DNA of 34,068 nt from the NCBI GenBank assembly GCA_035690425.1, contig DASSKO010000156.1, positions 1 to 34,068 of the forward strand, written 5' to 3'. The stretch is from DASSKO01 sp035690425 (GTDB lineage: Bacteria > Actinomycetota > Actinomycetes > Propionibacteriales > Nocardioidaceae). The notes under the pieces were generated by a model. The model saw only the letters and a program-made list of their open reading frames with translations. It ran no database searches and was not told the origin of the DNA. Positions 22,701 to 31,868 of the stretch are shown here, piece after piece. Made by a program: the position numbers and the translations under genes. How positions within the stretch are numbered: position 1 is the first letter of the stretch; each line of letters starts with the position of its first letter.

Positions 22701-23111
22701 TCAGCCGACGTGGGCCGACTCCAACGCCGACCGCTCGACGTCGGTCATGATCCGCGACCGCTGCGTGCCCTGGTCGAACGCGACGACGACCGTGCGGGCC
22801 CGCGACATCAGCACCTCACCATCGAGGATGTCTGCCTGCAGCTCGTACGACGATCGGCCGATCCGGGTGACGACCGTGCGGATCTCGTAGGGCGCTGACC
22901 GGAACAGCATCGGCCGCTTGTACTCCACGTCCTGGCGCGCCACCACCCACGTGCTCGCGCCGCTCAGGGTGCCGTCGGCCAGGCTGTGCATGAAACCGAT
23001 CCGCGCCTCCTGCACATACTCGAAGTACTTCACGTTGTTGACATGGCCGAAGGCGTCGACGTCGGACCACCGGACCCGGCAGGTGTAGCTGTGCGCCGTG
23101 CTCGCTGTCAC
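22701..23111 (-). CDS. Hot-dog acyl-CoA thioesterase (4HBT family), second of a pair
   Basis: 136 residues, a single hot-dog domain. The motif SDVDAFGHVNNVKYFEYVQEAR near the N-terminus carries the catalytic Asp of 4-hydroxybenzoyl-CoA-thioesterase-like enzymes. It hydrolyses an acyl-CoA; the substrate is unknown. The GTG start overlaps the stop of the upstream paralogue by 4 nt (GTGA), so translation is coupled. The two proteins share the motif and overall pattern, suggesting an old tandem duplication and perhaps a hetero-oligomer (inference). Confidence 0.88.
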   Translation of the reverse strand: MTASTAHSYTCRVRWSDVDAFGHVNNVKYFEYVQEARIGFMHSLADGTLSGASTWVVARQDVEYKRPMLFRSAPYEIRTVVTRIGRSSYELQADILDGEVLMSRARTVVVAFDQGTQRSRIMTDVERSALESAHVG

Positions 23112-23542
23112 CGCACTGCCCTCTCGCTCTCCACGAACCTGTCGAGCACAGCGCGTTCCTCGGCACGGATGCGGCGCGGACGCTCGGCCGAGAACACGAA
23201 CGGGGTCAGCAACGTCGCAGCGCGGGCGTAGACGATGCGCGAGCCATCGGGGTGCTCATCGAGGATCTCGTAGTCCATCGTGAACGACGCTGCCCGGATG
23301 TCGGTGACCCACGACTCGATCCGCACCGGCTCGGGACGGAAGACCAGCGGCCGGACGAACTCGACCTCGTGCTTGGCGACGACGACGCCCTCCCCCAGCT
23401 CCTCGCCACCGGACTGCGGGGCATGCAGCGACAGCATGTCGACGCGGGCCTCCTGGAGGTAGTCGACGTACACGACGTTGTTGACATGGCCCAGGGCATC
23501 CATATCGCCCCACCGCAGCGGGCAGTAGTACACATGGCGCAC
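23108..23542 (-). CDS. Hot-dog acyl-CoA thioesterase (4HBT family), first of a pair
   Basis: 144 residues, a single hot-dog domain with GDMDALGHVNNVVYVDYLQEAR near the N-terminus, clearly paralogous to the next gene. The start is a GTG 6 nt after a TAGGAT -10 box, a leaderless arrangement. It is divergent from the FabG-like gene. Together with the fabG, maoC and thiolase genes it points to fatty-acyl-CoA metabolism. Confidence 0.88.
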   Translation of the reverse strand: MRHVYYCPLRWGDMDALGHVNNVVYVDYLQEARVDMLSLHAPQSGGEELGEGVVVAKHEVEFVRPLVFRPEPVRIESWVTDIRAASFTMDYEILDEHPDGSRIVYARAATLLTPFVFSAERPRRIRAEERAVLDRFVESERAVR

Positions 23543-23548
23543 CCGTCG

Positions 23549-23554
23549 ATCCTA
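23549..23554 (-). promoter_or_regulatory. Candidate -10 box of the thioesterase pair (leaderless)
   Basis: TAGGAT on the minus strand, 6 nt before the GTG at 23542. Confidence 0.5.
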
Positions 23555-23611
23555 TGGCCTCGACCGTGCGCCCGGACTGCGCCCGTCGGTTGGTCGTCGC
23601 CGACCCGGTGG

Positions 23612-23617
23612 TAGCGT
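23612..23617 (+). promoter_or_regulatory. Candidate -10 box of the fabG-like gene
   Basis: TAGCGT, which would give a leader of about 45 nt containing the duplicated ribosome-binding region. Confidence 0.35.
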
Positions 23618-23631
23618 CGCCACGCCCTCGA

Positions 23632-23667
23632 CAGCCACCGGGAGACACTCAGCCACCGGGAGACACA
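23632..23667 (+). repeat. 18-bp tandem duplication including the ribosome-binding site of the fabG-like gene
   Basis: CAGCCACCGGGAGACAC plus one base occurs twice in direct succession; 17 of 18 positions are identical. Each copy carries GGGAG. The second is 7 nt from the GTG start and acts as the ribosome-binding site. Confidence 0.85.
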
Positions 23668-23669
23668 TC

Positions 23670-24425
23670 GTGACCGCGACTCGCACCGCCATCGTGACCG
23701 GCGCCGCCCGTGGCATCGGCCAGGCCGTTGCCCGCCGCCTCGCCTCCGAGGGGTACGCGGTCGGCGTGCTCGACATCGACGAGGCCGCCGGTGCCGCGAC
23801 CGTCGCACAGATCCGAGCCGCCGGCGGCCGTGCCCTCGCCATCGGTGTGGACGTCGCCGACCAGTCCTCGGTGGAGGCCGCGGTCGCCCGAGTCTGCGAG
23901 GAGCTCGGTGCGCCCACGGTCCTTGTCAACAACGCCGGCATCATCCGCGACAATCTGCTGTTCAAGATGTCGCTGGAGGAGTGGGAGTCGGTCATGCAGG
24001 TGCACCTGCGGGGCTCGTTCCTGATGTCGAAGGCGGTGCAGCCGCACATGGTCGAGGCCAAGTGGGGACGTGTCGTCAACCTCTCGAGCACCTCGGCGCT
24101 CGGCAACCGCGGCCAGGCCAACTACTCGGCTGCCAAGGCCGGCCTGCAGGGCTTCACCAAGACCCTCGCCCTCGAGCTCGGCCGTTTCAACATCACCGCC
24201 AACGCGATCGCGCCAGGGTTCATCGCCACCGACATGACCGCCGCCACCGCGGAACGGGTCGGGGTGTCGTTCGACGACTTCAAGGCGGCAGTTGCCAAGG
24301 AAGTGCCGGTCGAGAGGGTCGGTGAGCCTGAGGACATCGCGAACGCCGTGTCGTTCTTCGTCAGCGAGGCGTCGTCCTACGTCTCCGGGCAGGTCCTCTA
24401 CGTCGCCGGCGGACCCAAGGCCTGA
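23670..24425 (+). CDS. fabG: SDR family 3-oxoacyl-(ACP/CoA) reductase, FabG-like
   Basis: 251 residues, Rossmann-fold NAD(P)H-dependent reductase. The cofactor loop TGAARGIG is at 10-17, NNAG follows, and the catalytic Ser-Tyr-Lys set is visible with Tyr152 and Lys156 (NYSAAKAG). The C-terminus is YVAGGPKA. It reduces 3-oxoacyl thioesters. The neighbouring MaoC hydratase and thiolase suggest acyl-CoA chemistry rather than core fatty-acid synthesis, so the symbol denotes the family. The GTG start has GGGAG 7 nt upstream within a duplicated segment. Confidence 0.88.
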   Translation: MTATRTAIVTGAARGIGQAVARRLASEGYAVGVLDIDEAAGAATVAQIRAAGGRALAIGVDVADQSSVEAAVARVCEELGAPTVLVNNAGIIRDNLLFKMSLEEWESVMQVHLRGSFLMSKAVQPHMVEAKWGRVVNLSSTSALGNRGQANYSAAKAGLQGFTKTLALELGRFNITANAIAPGFIATDMTAATAERVGVSFDDFKAAVAKEVPVERVGEPEDIANAVSFFVSEASSYVSGQVLYVAGGPKA

Positions 24426-24450
24426 CTCCGCTCCCACGCCTGCGCTTCAG

Positions 24451-24469
24451 CGACGCGCCAACCGCGTCG
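24451..24469. terminator. Hairpin between convergent fabG-like and maoC-like genes
   Basis: Perfect 7-bp arms CGACGCG and CGCGTCG with a CCAAC loop, in a 54-bp gap. Confidence 0.5.
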
Positions 24470-24479
24470 GCGACCGCGC

Positions 24480-24932
24480 TCATTCCACCAGGAGTATGAC
24501 GGTCTCGGCGACACACGCCGGCTTGTCCGCACCCTCGACCTCGACGGTGTAGCGCACCACCACCTGCACACCGCGCGCCACGTCGTCGACCGAAACGACC
24601 TTCGCGCCACCCCGCAACCGTGACCCGACCGGCACCGGACCCGGGAACCGCACCTTGTTGCAGCCGTAGTTGACGCCCATCGACAGTCCCTCGACGCGCC
24701 AGATCTCCGCGCCGAGCCGGGGCAGCAGCGACAGCGTCAGGTATCCATGAGCGATCGTGCCACCGTACGGGCCCTCGGCCGCCCGCGCCGGGTCGACGTG
24801 GATCCACTGGCGATCGCCGGTTGCGTCCGCGAAGAGGTCGACCTGCTGCTGCGTCACGGTGTGCCAGTCACTGAAGCCCAGATGTTCACCCCGGGCGGCG
24901 GCGAGGTCGGCGGCCCGGCTGAACACCCGCAT
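24480..24932 (-). CDS. MaoC-like (R)-specific enoyl-CoA hydratase
   Basis: 150 residues, a hot-dog hydratase. The hydratase-2 motif is visible in FADATGDRQWIHVDPARA (catalytic Asp and His), followed by GPYGGTIAHGYLTLSLL. It hydrates a trans-2-enoyl-CoA or the reverse. The ATG at 24932 overlaps the thiolase stop by one base (TGATG), so it is the second gene of a two-gene operon; an upstream in-frame start would intrude into the thiolase gene. With the thiolase and the FabG-like reductase, it could cover steps of a reductive or oxidative acyl-CoA cycle. Confidence 0.9.
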   Translation of the reverse strand: MRVFSRAADLAAARGEHLGFSDWHTVTQQQVDLFADATGDRQWIHVDPARAAEGPYGGTIAHGYLTLSLLPRLGAEIWRVEGLSMGVNYGCNKVRFPGPVPVGSRLRGGAKVVSVDDVARGVQVVVRYTVEVEGADKPACVAETVILLVE

Positions 24933-26152
24933 CAGGACAGCCGCTCCAGCACCATCGCCATGCCCTGGCCACCGCCGACGCACATCGTCTCCAGCCCGAT
25001 CTGCTGGTCGTGGAACTGCAGTGAGTTGATCAGGGTCGAGGTGATGCGGGCGCCGGTCATCCCGAACGGGTGACCCACCGCGATCGCGCCGCCGTTGATG
25101 TTGAGCTTGTCGATGTCGACCCCGAGGTCTCGGTACGACGGGATGACCTGGGCCGCGAACGCTTCGTTGATCTCCACCAGGTCGATGTCGTCGATGCCCA
25201 TGCCGGCCCGGGCCAGCGCCTGCCGGGAGGCCTCCACCGGGCCCAGCCCCATGATCTCCGGCGACAACGCGGTCAAACCGGTCGAGACGACGCGGGCCAA
25301 CGGGGTCACGCCGAGCTCGCGCGCCTTGACGTCGCTCATCACGATGACGGCGGCCGCGCCGTCGTTCAGCGGACAGCAGTTGCCTGCCGTCACCGTGCCG
25401 TCCGGGCGGAACACCGGCTGCAACTCGGAGACCTTCTCCAGGGTGACACCCGGCCGTGGACCGTCGTCCTTGCTGACCACGGTGCCGTCCGCCAGCGTCA
25501 CCGGCGTGATGTCGCGCTCCCAGAATCCGCTGGCGATGGCGGCCTCGGCGCGGTTCTGGCTGCGCACGCCGAACTCGTCCTGGTCGGCGCGCGTCACACC
25601 CTTGACCGAGGCCAGGTTCTCCGCGGTCTGACCCATCGCGACGTAGATGTCGGGCAGTGCACCGTCGGCTCGCGGGTTGTCCCAGCCATCGGCGCCGGAC
25701 TCGGCACGTTTGCGCGTGCGCTCCATTGCGGCGGCGAACTCGGGGTTGCGGGTGTCGGGATGACTGTCACTGTTGCCGCTGGCATAGCTGCTGACGAGCT
25801 CGACCCCGGCAGAGATGAAGACGTCGCCCTCGCCCGCCCTGATCGCGTGCATCGCCATCCGGGTCGTCTGCAGGCTGGAGGAGCAGTAGCGCGTGACCGT
25901 CGTACCCGGAAGGTGGTCCATCCCGAGCAGCACGGACACCACGCGCCCCATGTTGAACCCCTGCTGGCCTCCGGGCAGCCCGCAGCCGAGCATCAGGTCG
26001 TCGATGTCCGCCGGGTCGAGCTCCGGCACCTTGTCGAGGGCGGCGCGCACCATCTGCGCGGTGAGGTCGTCCGGCCGGGCGTCCTTCAACGATCCCTTGA
26101 CGGCGCGGCCGATGGGTGAGCGAGCGGTGGCAACGATGACTGCTTCGGGCAT
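24932..26152 (-). CDS. Acetyl-CoA C-acyltransferase (thiolase)
   Basis: 406 residues, type II-like thiolase. The nucleophile Cys90 sits in TRYCSSSLQT, NEAFAAQ and GHPFGMTG follow, and the second catalytic Cys is in CVGGGQG near the C-terminus. It cleaves 3-ketoacyl-CoA (beta-oxidation) or condenses acetyl-CoA; direction cannot be read from sequence. The ATG at 26152 has GGAGG 6 nt upstream. A TAGGCT -10 candidate lies about 80 bp upstream. It leads the thiolase-maoC operon. Confidence 0.94.
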   Translation of the reverse strand: MPEAVIVATARSPIGRAVKGSLKDARPDDLTAQMVRAALDKVPELDPADIDDLMLGCGLPGGQQGFNMGRVVSVLLGMDHLPGTTVTRYCSSSLQTTRMAMHAIRAGEGDVFISAGVELVSSYASGNSDSHPDTRNPEFAAAMERTRKRAESGADGWDNPRADGALPDIYVAMGQTAENLASVKGVTRADQDEFGVRSQNRAEAAIASGFWERDITPVTLADGTVVSKDDGPRPGVTLEKVSELQPVFRPDGTVTAGNCCPLNDGAAAVIVMSDVKARELGVTPLARVVSTGLTALSPEIMGLGPVEASRQALARAGMGIDDIDLVEINEAFAAQVIPSYRDLGVDIDKLNINGGAIAVGHPFGMTGARITSTLINSLQFHDQQIGLETMCVGGGQGMAMVLERLS

Positions 26153-26230
26153 GGAGGTCCTCCAAAGGGCGGCTGCGGCGACAGGAACCCTCGCGGCCGT
26201 GCGACGACGTGGCCGCGACTGCGCGTTCCC

Positions 26231-26236
26231 TCAGCC
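26231..26236 (-). promoter_or_regulatory. Candidate -10 box of the thiolase operon
   Basis: TAGGCT on the minus strand, giving a leader of about 70 nt. The evidence is motif fit only. Confidence 0.3.
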
Positions 26237-26287
26237 TAGCCACCGACACCGCCCAGGAGGCTCGACAGGGCGGCGCCTGCGGTGTCC

Positions 26288-26836
26288 TCAGCTCTGCTGC
26301 AGGACGCCCTCTGCGGTGATCACGATCGAGATCTTGTCGCCGATCATCACCTTGTCGCCCTCGAGCGGGATGTTGAAGTCGATGCCGAACTCGCGGCGGC
26401 TCAGCTGGCCGCTGGCCTCGATGCCGATGCGAGTGCCGCCCCACGGGTCCTGGTCCACGCCGAGCACCTCGACCTGGAGGTCGATCGACCTGGTGACGCC
26501 CTTGATGCTGAGGTCACCGGTGACGATGAGCTCGTCACCGTTGTCCTTCACGTTGGTGCTGCGGAAGGTCATGTGCACGTTGTTGCCGGCGTCGAAGAAG
26601 TCGGCAGAGCGCAGGTGCTCGTCGCGCTGCTCCTGCCGGGTGTCGATGGAGGCGAGGGTGATGTCGGCGGTGGCGCTGGAGTCGGCGAGGCTCTCGCCGG
26701 TCACGATGCTGCCCTCGAACTCGTTGAAGCGGCCGCGCACCCTGCTCATGATGTGGCGGACGGTGAAGCCGACCTCGCTGTGGGCGGGGTCGAGCACCCA
26801 AGTGCCGGCGGGGATCTGCGTAGTCGTGGTGGTCAT
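26288..26836 (-). CDS. YceI family protein
   Basis: 182 residues, a lipocalin-like barrel that binds polyisoprenoid or other lipids in characterised relatives. The family pattern is clear: GTWVLDPAHSEVGFTVRHIM at the start, SIDTRQEQRDEHLRSADFFDA in the middle and LSIKGVTRSIDLQVE later. There is no signal peptide, so this is the cytoplasmic form common in actinobacteria. The start is the ATG at 26836 with GAGGAG 6 nt upstream. It is divergent from a MarR gene with palindromic operators between, so it is very probably controlled by that regulator. Confidence 0.93.
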   Translation of the reverse strand: MTTTTTQIPAGTWVLDPAHSEVGFTVRHIMSRVRGRFNEFEGSIVTGESLADSSATADITLASIDTRQEQRDEHLRSADFFDAGNNVHMTFRSTNVKDNGDELIVTGDLSIKGVTRSIDLQVEVLGVDQDPWGGTRIGIEASGQLSRREFGIDFNIPLEGDKVMIGDKISIVITAEGVLQQS

Positions 26837-26854
26837 GCGGGGCTCCTCAGATTT

Positions 26855-26870
26855 AGTTGATTGTTCAACT
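26855..26870. promoter_or_regulatory. Palindromic operator 1 in the yceI/marR gap
   Basis: AGTTGA-TTGT-TCAACT, a perfect inverted repeat between the yceI -10 box and its start codon. It is probably bound by the adjacent MarR protein. Confidence 0.6.
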
Positions 26871-26877
26871 TGCTCCT

Positions 26878-26883
26878 ACGATA
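26878..26883 (-). promoter_or_regulatory. Candidate -10 box of yceI
   Basis: TATCGT on the minus strand. A TTGATG -35 candidate lies 18 bp upstream (26902-26907), inside palindromic operator 2. Confidence 0.5.
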
Positions 26884-26886
26884 CCC

Positions 26887-26908
26887 TCAACATCGTTGAT
26901 TCATCAAC
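26887..26908. promoter_or_regulatory. Palindromic operator 2 in the yceI/marR gap
   Basis: Three GTTGA half-sites overlap: TCAAC-ATC-GTTGA at 26887-26899 and GTTGAT-TC-ATCAAC at 26895-26908. They cover the -35 region of yceI. Confidence 0.6.
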
Positions 26909-26942
26909 TATTCCGAACCCGTGGACGGACTGCCGGCGTGGG

Positions 26943-26948
26943 TAATCT
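26943..26948 (+). promoter_or_regulatory. Candidate -10 box of the marR gene (leaderless)
   Basis: TAATCT, 6 nt before the ATG at 26955. Confidence 0.5.
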
Positions 26949-26954
26949 GTCGTC

Positions 26955-27470
26955 ATGGCGAACAAGAAGACCCGGTGGCTGAACACCGGTCAGCAGCGGG
27001 CCTGGCGCGCATACATGCTCGGGACCACCCAGCTGATGGCCCAGCTCGACCGCGACCTCAATGCCGAGCACGGCCTTTCCCTGCCCGAGTACGAGATCCT
27101 GGTCCGGCTGTCGGAGGCGCCCGAGCTGCGTATGCGGATGGCCGAGCTGGCCGACTCGCTCAACCACTCGCGCAGCCGGCTCACGCACACCGTGGCCCGG
27201 ATGGAGATCGCGGGCCTGGTCACCCGGGAGTCCTGCGGCACCGACCGGCGCGGTGTCTACGCGTTCTTGACCGAGGCGGGTGTGCAGCGGCTCGCCGACG
27301 CCGCCCCCGTCCATGTCGCCGGCGTACGCCGTTACCTGGTCGACGCGATGTCCGCGGAGGACCTCGAGGCAGTAGGACGCGCCTTCACCGCGGTGGCCGA
27401 GGTGCTCGGCGACGGCAAGGCCTGGCCGCTCGGAGAGGAGCACCCCCGCCACAAGACCGCGCAACGCTGA
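26955..27470 (+). CDS. MarR family transcriptional regulator (divergent from yceI)
   Basis: 171 residues, a winged-helix dimeric regulator. The DNA-binding core (about 40-110) includes LSLPEYEILVRLSEAPELRMRMAELADSL, the recognition helix HSRSRLTHTVARMEIAGLV and the wing DRRGVYAFLT. The ATG follows a TAATCT box by 6 nt, so the mRNA is probably leaderless. By position it should repress yceI and perhaps itself through the GTTGA palindromes; the signal is unknown. Confidence 0.92.
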   Translation: MANKKTRWLNTGQQRAWRAYMLGTTQLMAQLDRDLNAEHGLSLPEYEILVRLSEAPELRMRMAELADSLNHSRSRLTHTVARMEIAGLVTRESCGTDRRGVYAFLTEAGVQRLADAAPVHVAGVRRYLVDAMSAEDLEAVGRAFTAVAEVLGDGKAWPLGEEHPRHKTAQR

Positions 27471-27501
27471 CGGCGACCGCCCTGACCTGCTGCGCTGACT
27501 A

Positions 27502-27515
27502 CTGCCCCGCGGCAG
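27502..27515. terminator. Small hairpin between convergent marR and ettA genes
   Basis: CTGCC and GGCAG arms with a CCGC loop in the 55-bp gap. Weak evidence. Confidence 0.3.
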
Positions 27516-27525
27516 CGGCCGGCGA

Positions 27526-29208
<1,683 letters not shown>

Positions 29209-29215
29209 GCCTGCG

Positions 29216-29221
29216 AGCCTA
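29216..29221 (-). promoter_or_regulatory. Candidate -10 box of ettA (leaderless)
   Basis: TAGGCT on the minus strand, 7 nt before the ettA ATG. Confidence 0.5.
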
Positions 29222-29257
29222 CGGCGCGGTGGCCCCGGCCCCCAATCGAGGTGGCCC

Positions 29258-29782
29258 TCAGGCGGCGGCCCCCGCCTGGTCGACGCCCGCGACCTCGGGC
29301 TCCGGCTGCGCCGCAGCCGCCGGCGCACGCAGCTCACCCGTCACCGGGTCGATGTTGGGCGGCACCTGCCCCACCCGCTCGAGCACCTCGTTGACCGTCT
29401 CGTCGTCGTCATCGCGGGGCGTGGTCCGTGGGTTCTTCCGGAACACACTGGTGCCGCGAGCCAGGTCGTGGGCCACCGTGGTCGCGTCGAGGATGGTGCG
29501 CTCCCGCGGTTCACCCTCCGGCGTGGTCCATCGGCTGGTGCGCAGCCGGCCGATCACCACGACCGGGTCGCCCACGCTGATCGACGCCGCGACGTTTCCG
29601 GCCAGCGTGCGCCAGGCCGCCACCTGTGTCCACGTCGTCTCCCCGTTGCGGTACCCGCCGTGTCCGTCCCGAATGCGCGGCGTCGTGCCCACCCGGAAGG
29701 ACGCCAGATCGCCCCTGCCGGTCTGCTTGAACTCGACCTCTGCACCGACGTACCCGTGCAGGGTCATGTTGACATCACTCAT
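29258..29782 (-). CDS. ssb: Single-stranded DNA-binding protein, tail-less paralogue
   Basis: 174 residues. An N-terminal OB fold (about 1-110) has the SSB pattern: VNMTLHGYVGAEVEF, LASFRVGTTPR, WTQVAAWRTLAGNVAASISVGDPVVVIGRLRTSRW. The C-terminus is Ala/Pro-rich and lacks the acidic DDDIPF-like tip used by the main SSB to recruit partners. It is therefore probably a second, specialised SSB rather than the essential replicative one (inference). The ATG at 29782 has AGGAGG 7 nt upstream. It precedes ettA. Confidence 0.9.
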   Translation of the reverse strand: MSDVNMTLHGYVGAEVEFKQTGRGDLASFRVGTTPRIRDGHGGYRNGETTWTQVAAWRTLAGNVAASISVGDPVVVIGRLRTSRWTTPEGEPRERTILDATTVAHDLARGTSVFRKNPRTTPRDDDDETVNEVLERVGQVPPNIDPVTGELRAPAAAAQPEPEVAGVDQAGAAA

Positions 29783-29920
29783 CGATCGGCCTCCTGTCGT
29801 CGTCTGTGACGAGTACGACGGTGCCGGAGGGAGCCGATGCGCGGCAGCACCCAGGCGTCAGGCTGTGGACGACGGCCGCACGCGGGCGCGGTGTGGAGAA
29901 AAGTCGGCCTGCGGAGCGGA

Positions 29921-31168
29921 TCAGCCCACGAGCGCGGCATCGACCGCGGGCGGCGACAGCACGGCGTCGAGCACCATCGCGGAGCACCCGATGACTCCCG
30001 AGCGCTGTCCCCAGGTCGCAGGGAGGATCTGCAGGTCGCGAGTCGACAACGCGGCGGAGTTGGCATAGACGGTTTCACGCAGCCCGGCGACCAGCGGGTC
30101 GTAGGCGAGCGCCATGTCACCGCCGATGATCAGCGCCTGCGGGTTCAGCAGGTTGACCGCGCCGGCGATCACCTCGCCCAGCCGACGCCCCGCCTCCCGG
30201 ATCAGCCGTACCGCCTCGGCGTCACCGGCCGTGGCCATCGAGACCACGTCGCGGATGTGGCTGACCGGCCGCCCCGCCTCCTGCAGGGCCCGCACCAGGG
30301 CCCAACCTGCCGCGACGGTCTCGGCGCAGTCGACCTGACCGCACCGGCACCGGACACCTCCTGCGTCCGGAACCCGCGTATGCCCGATCTCACCGGCGGC
30401 TCCGAGGCCGCCACGCAGCAGGACACCGCCGGCCACCAGCCCGGCGCCGATACCGGTCGAGGCCTTGACCAGCAGTACGTCGGAGAAACGACGCAGATGG
30501 CCACGGCGTTCGGACAGGACCATCACGTTGACGTCGTTGTCAACGTAGACGGGAGCGTCGCCGAGGCCACCGACGTAGGGGGCGCCGAGACAGGGCGCAC
30601 TGAGGTAGGGCGCCAGCGGGACGCCGTCCCAACCGCTCATCGCCGGTGCGCTGAGGCTGCAGCCGCGGGCGATGTCGACAGTGCCGGGCAGGCTGACGCC
30701 GATGCCGCGCACTGCACCGGCCGGCCGGTCGGTCGTCTCGAGCATGTCGGCCAACGCCGCGGCGACGAGCGTCATCAACACGTTTGGGCCGGCACCAACC
30801 TCGCGATCGATGTTGCGCTCGATCAGCGGCTCACCGGCCAGGTCGCACACGGCCAGCTGGGTGCGGCTGCGGCCGATCGCGGCGGCGAGCACGACACCCC
30901 CGGCCGCGTTGAAGCGCACGCGGCTTGGTGGACGTCCTCCGGTGGAGGGACCGCTGTCGGTCTCGACCACGAGACCGTGCCCGATCAGCGCGGAGAGCCG
31001 AGCCACCACGGCGGTGCGAGACAGCCCGGTCTGGCGTCCGATCTCGCTACGGGTGTTGGCGACGTCGTCATGGATCAGGCGGAAGACCTCCCCGGCGGAT
31101 GCCGGCGTGGCAGGCACCCGCCGGAGACTCATGCCGGCGCCGGTGCGAAGCTCGTTGCGCACTGCCAT
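29921..31168 (-). CDS. ROK family transcriptional regulator
   Basis: 415 residues. An N-terminal winged helix (recognition region about 41-67, SEIGRQTGLSRTAVVARLSALIGHGLV) is fused to a ROK sugar-kinase-like domain (about 85-415). The ROK part shows DNDVN with the catalytic-type Asp, GEIGHTRV, and the zinc motif CRCGQVDC. It is NagC/XylR-like and probably senses a sugar or sugar phosphate. No sugar-uptake genes are adjacent, so the target is unknown. I chose the ATG at 31168, 6 nt after CACTGT (a degenerate -10 box); an ATG at 31132 is an alternative. A 137-bp gap without a recognisable gene separates it from ssb. Confidence 0.88.
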   Translation of the reverse strand: MAVRNELRTGAGMSLRRVPATPASAGEVFRLIHDDVANTRSEIGRQTGLSRTAVVARLSALIGHGLVVETDSGPSTGGRPPSRVRFNAAGGVVLAAAIGRSRTQLAVCDLAGEPLIERNIDREVGAGPNVLMTLVAAALADMLETTDRPAGAVRGIGVSLPGTVDIARGCSLSAPAMSGWDGVPLAPYLSAPCLGAPYVGGLGDAPVYVDNDVNVMVLSERRGHLRRFSDVLLVKASTGIGAGLVAGGVLLRGGLGAAGEIGHTRVPDAGGVRCRCGQVDCAETVAAGWALVRALQEAGRPVSHIRDVVSMATAGDAEAVRLIREAGRRLGEVIAGAVNLLNPQALIIGGDMALAYDPLVAGLRETVYANSAALSTRDLQILPATWGQRSGVIGCSAMVLDAVLSPPAVDAALVG

Positions 31169-31235
31169 CGCAGCACAGTGAACCAGCGAGGCCGATGCTC
31201 CGCCAACGTCGGTTGCGATGAGGACACTGTGTCGG

Positions 31236-31868
31236 TCACACGTCGGTGTGGGCCTGCGCCCGCTCGCGGACCCGGGCGGCCACCCGGCGGGGTTCGTCAA
31301 CCCAGAAGCTGACTTGGCTGACCGTGAACGTCCCTTTTCGGGTGGAGATGGCGAGCGGGGTGCGCAGCTGTGTCTGGATGTTCACCCGGCCCGAGACCCC
31401 GACCCGCAGGTCGGTACCGGCGTCGGTCTCGAGGGGCTGCAAAGACTTCATCGACGAGCTGAGGTCGACCTCCTTCGTGGTCACCGACGCGATCGCATCC
31501 CAGGGCAGTCGGATGTCGACGAACGCGCCGTTCCGCACGCGCAGCGACGACTCCGACAGCAGATGCGGGTGGATGCGCAGCCCGGCGAGTGCGCCGAACA
31601 TCCACACCAACGTCCACACGCCGAGAGCGATCGAGATGATCTGCGCAGTGCGCCACGGCAACAGGATGTGCACCAGCGGCATCTCGGCTGCGGAGGCGAA
31701 GATCCACAGCGACATCACCGGCGTGACGAGCTGCGCGTAGCCGGCCGGCTCGTCGCCGGGGCCGATGCAGGGCCGGCGGATGATCCAGCGCAGGAGGTTT
31801 CGGTACATCGTCAGCTCGAACACGACCGCGTGCGCGAGCAACTCGGTGGCCCGGCGTAGGCGCCCCAT
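31236..31868 (-). CDS. Membrane protein of unknown function, co-transcribed with marR
   Basis: 210 residues. A short basic N-terminal region precedes two hydrophobic segments (about 44-70 and 76-98). A soluble C-terminal region of about 110 residues, rich in alternating hydrophobic and polar positions, follows; a beta fold resembling a PH-like domain is a guess. The ATG at 31868 overlaps the stop of the upstream marR gene by one base (TGATG), so the two are translated together. It may be the effector controlled by that regulator. No family is recognised. Confidence 0.75.
   Translation of the reverse strand: MGRLRRATELLAHAVVFELTMYRNLLRWIIRRPCIGPGDEPAGYAQLVTPVMSLWIFASAAEMPLVHILLPWRTAQIISIALGVWTLVWMFGALAGLRIHPHLLSESSLRVRNGAFVDIRLPWDAIASVTTKEVDLSSSMKSLQPLETDAGTDLRVGVSGRVNIQTQLRTPLAISTRKGTFTVSQVSFWVDEPRRVAARVRERAQAHTDV

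Noticed and set aside
29845..29910. DnaA-box-like fragments (ctgtggacgac, gtgtggagaaaag) near ssb, suggesting a replication origin.
   Set aside because: Only two poor matches to TTGTGGATAA-type boxes, no AT-rich stretch, and no dnaA or dnaN nearby.
29783..29920. A gene in the 138-bp gap between ssb and the ROK gene.
   Set aside because: Frames there are Arg-rich without bias or start signals; I see only the ssb ribosome-binding site.
29837..31312. 491-codon plus-strand frame opposite the ROK regulator.
   Set aside because: Low-complexity, His/Gly/Asp-rich mirror of the ROK gene with no recognisable domain.
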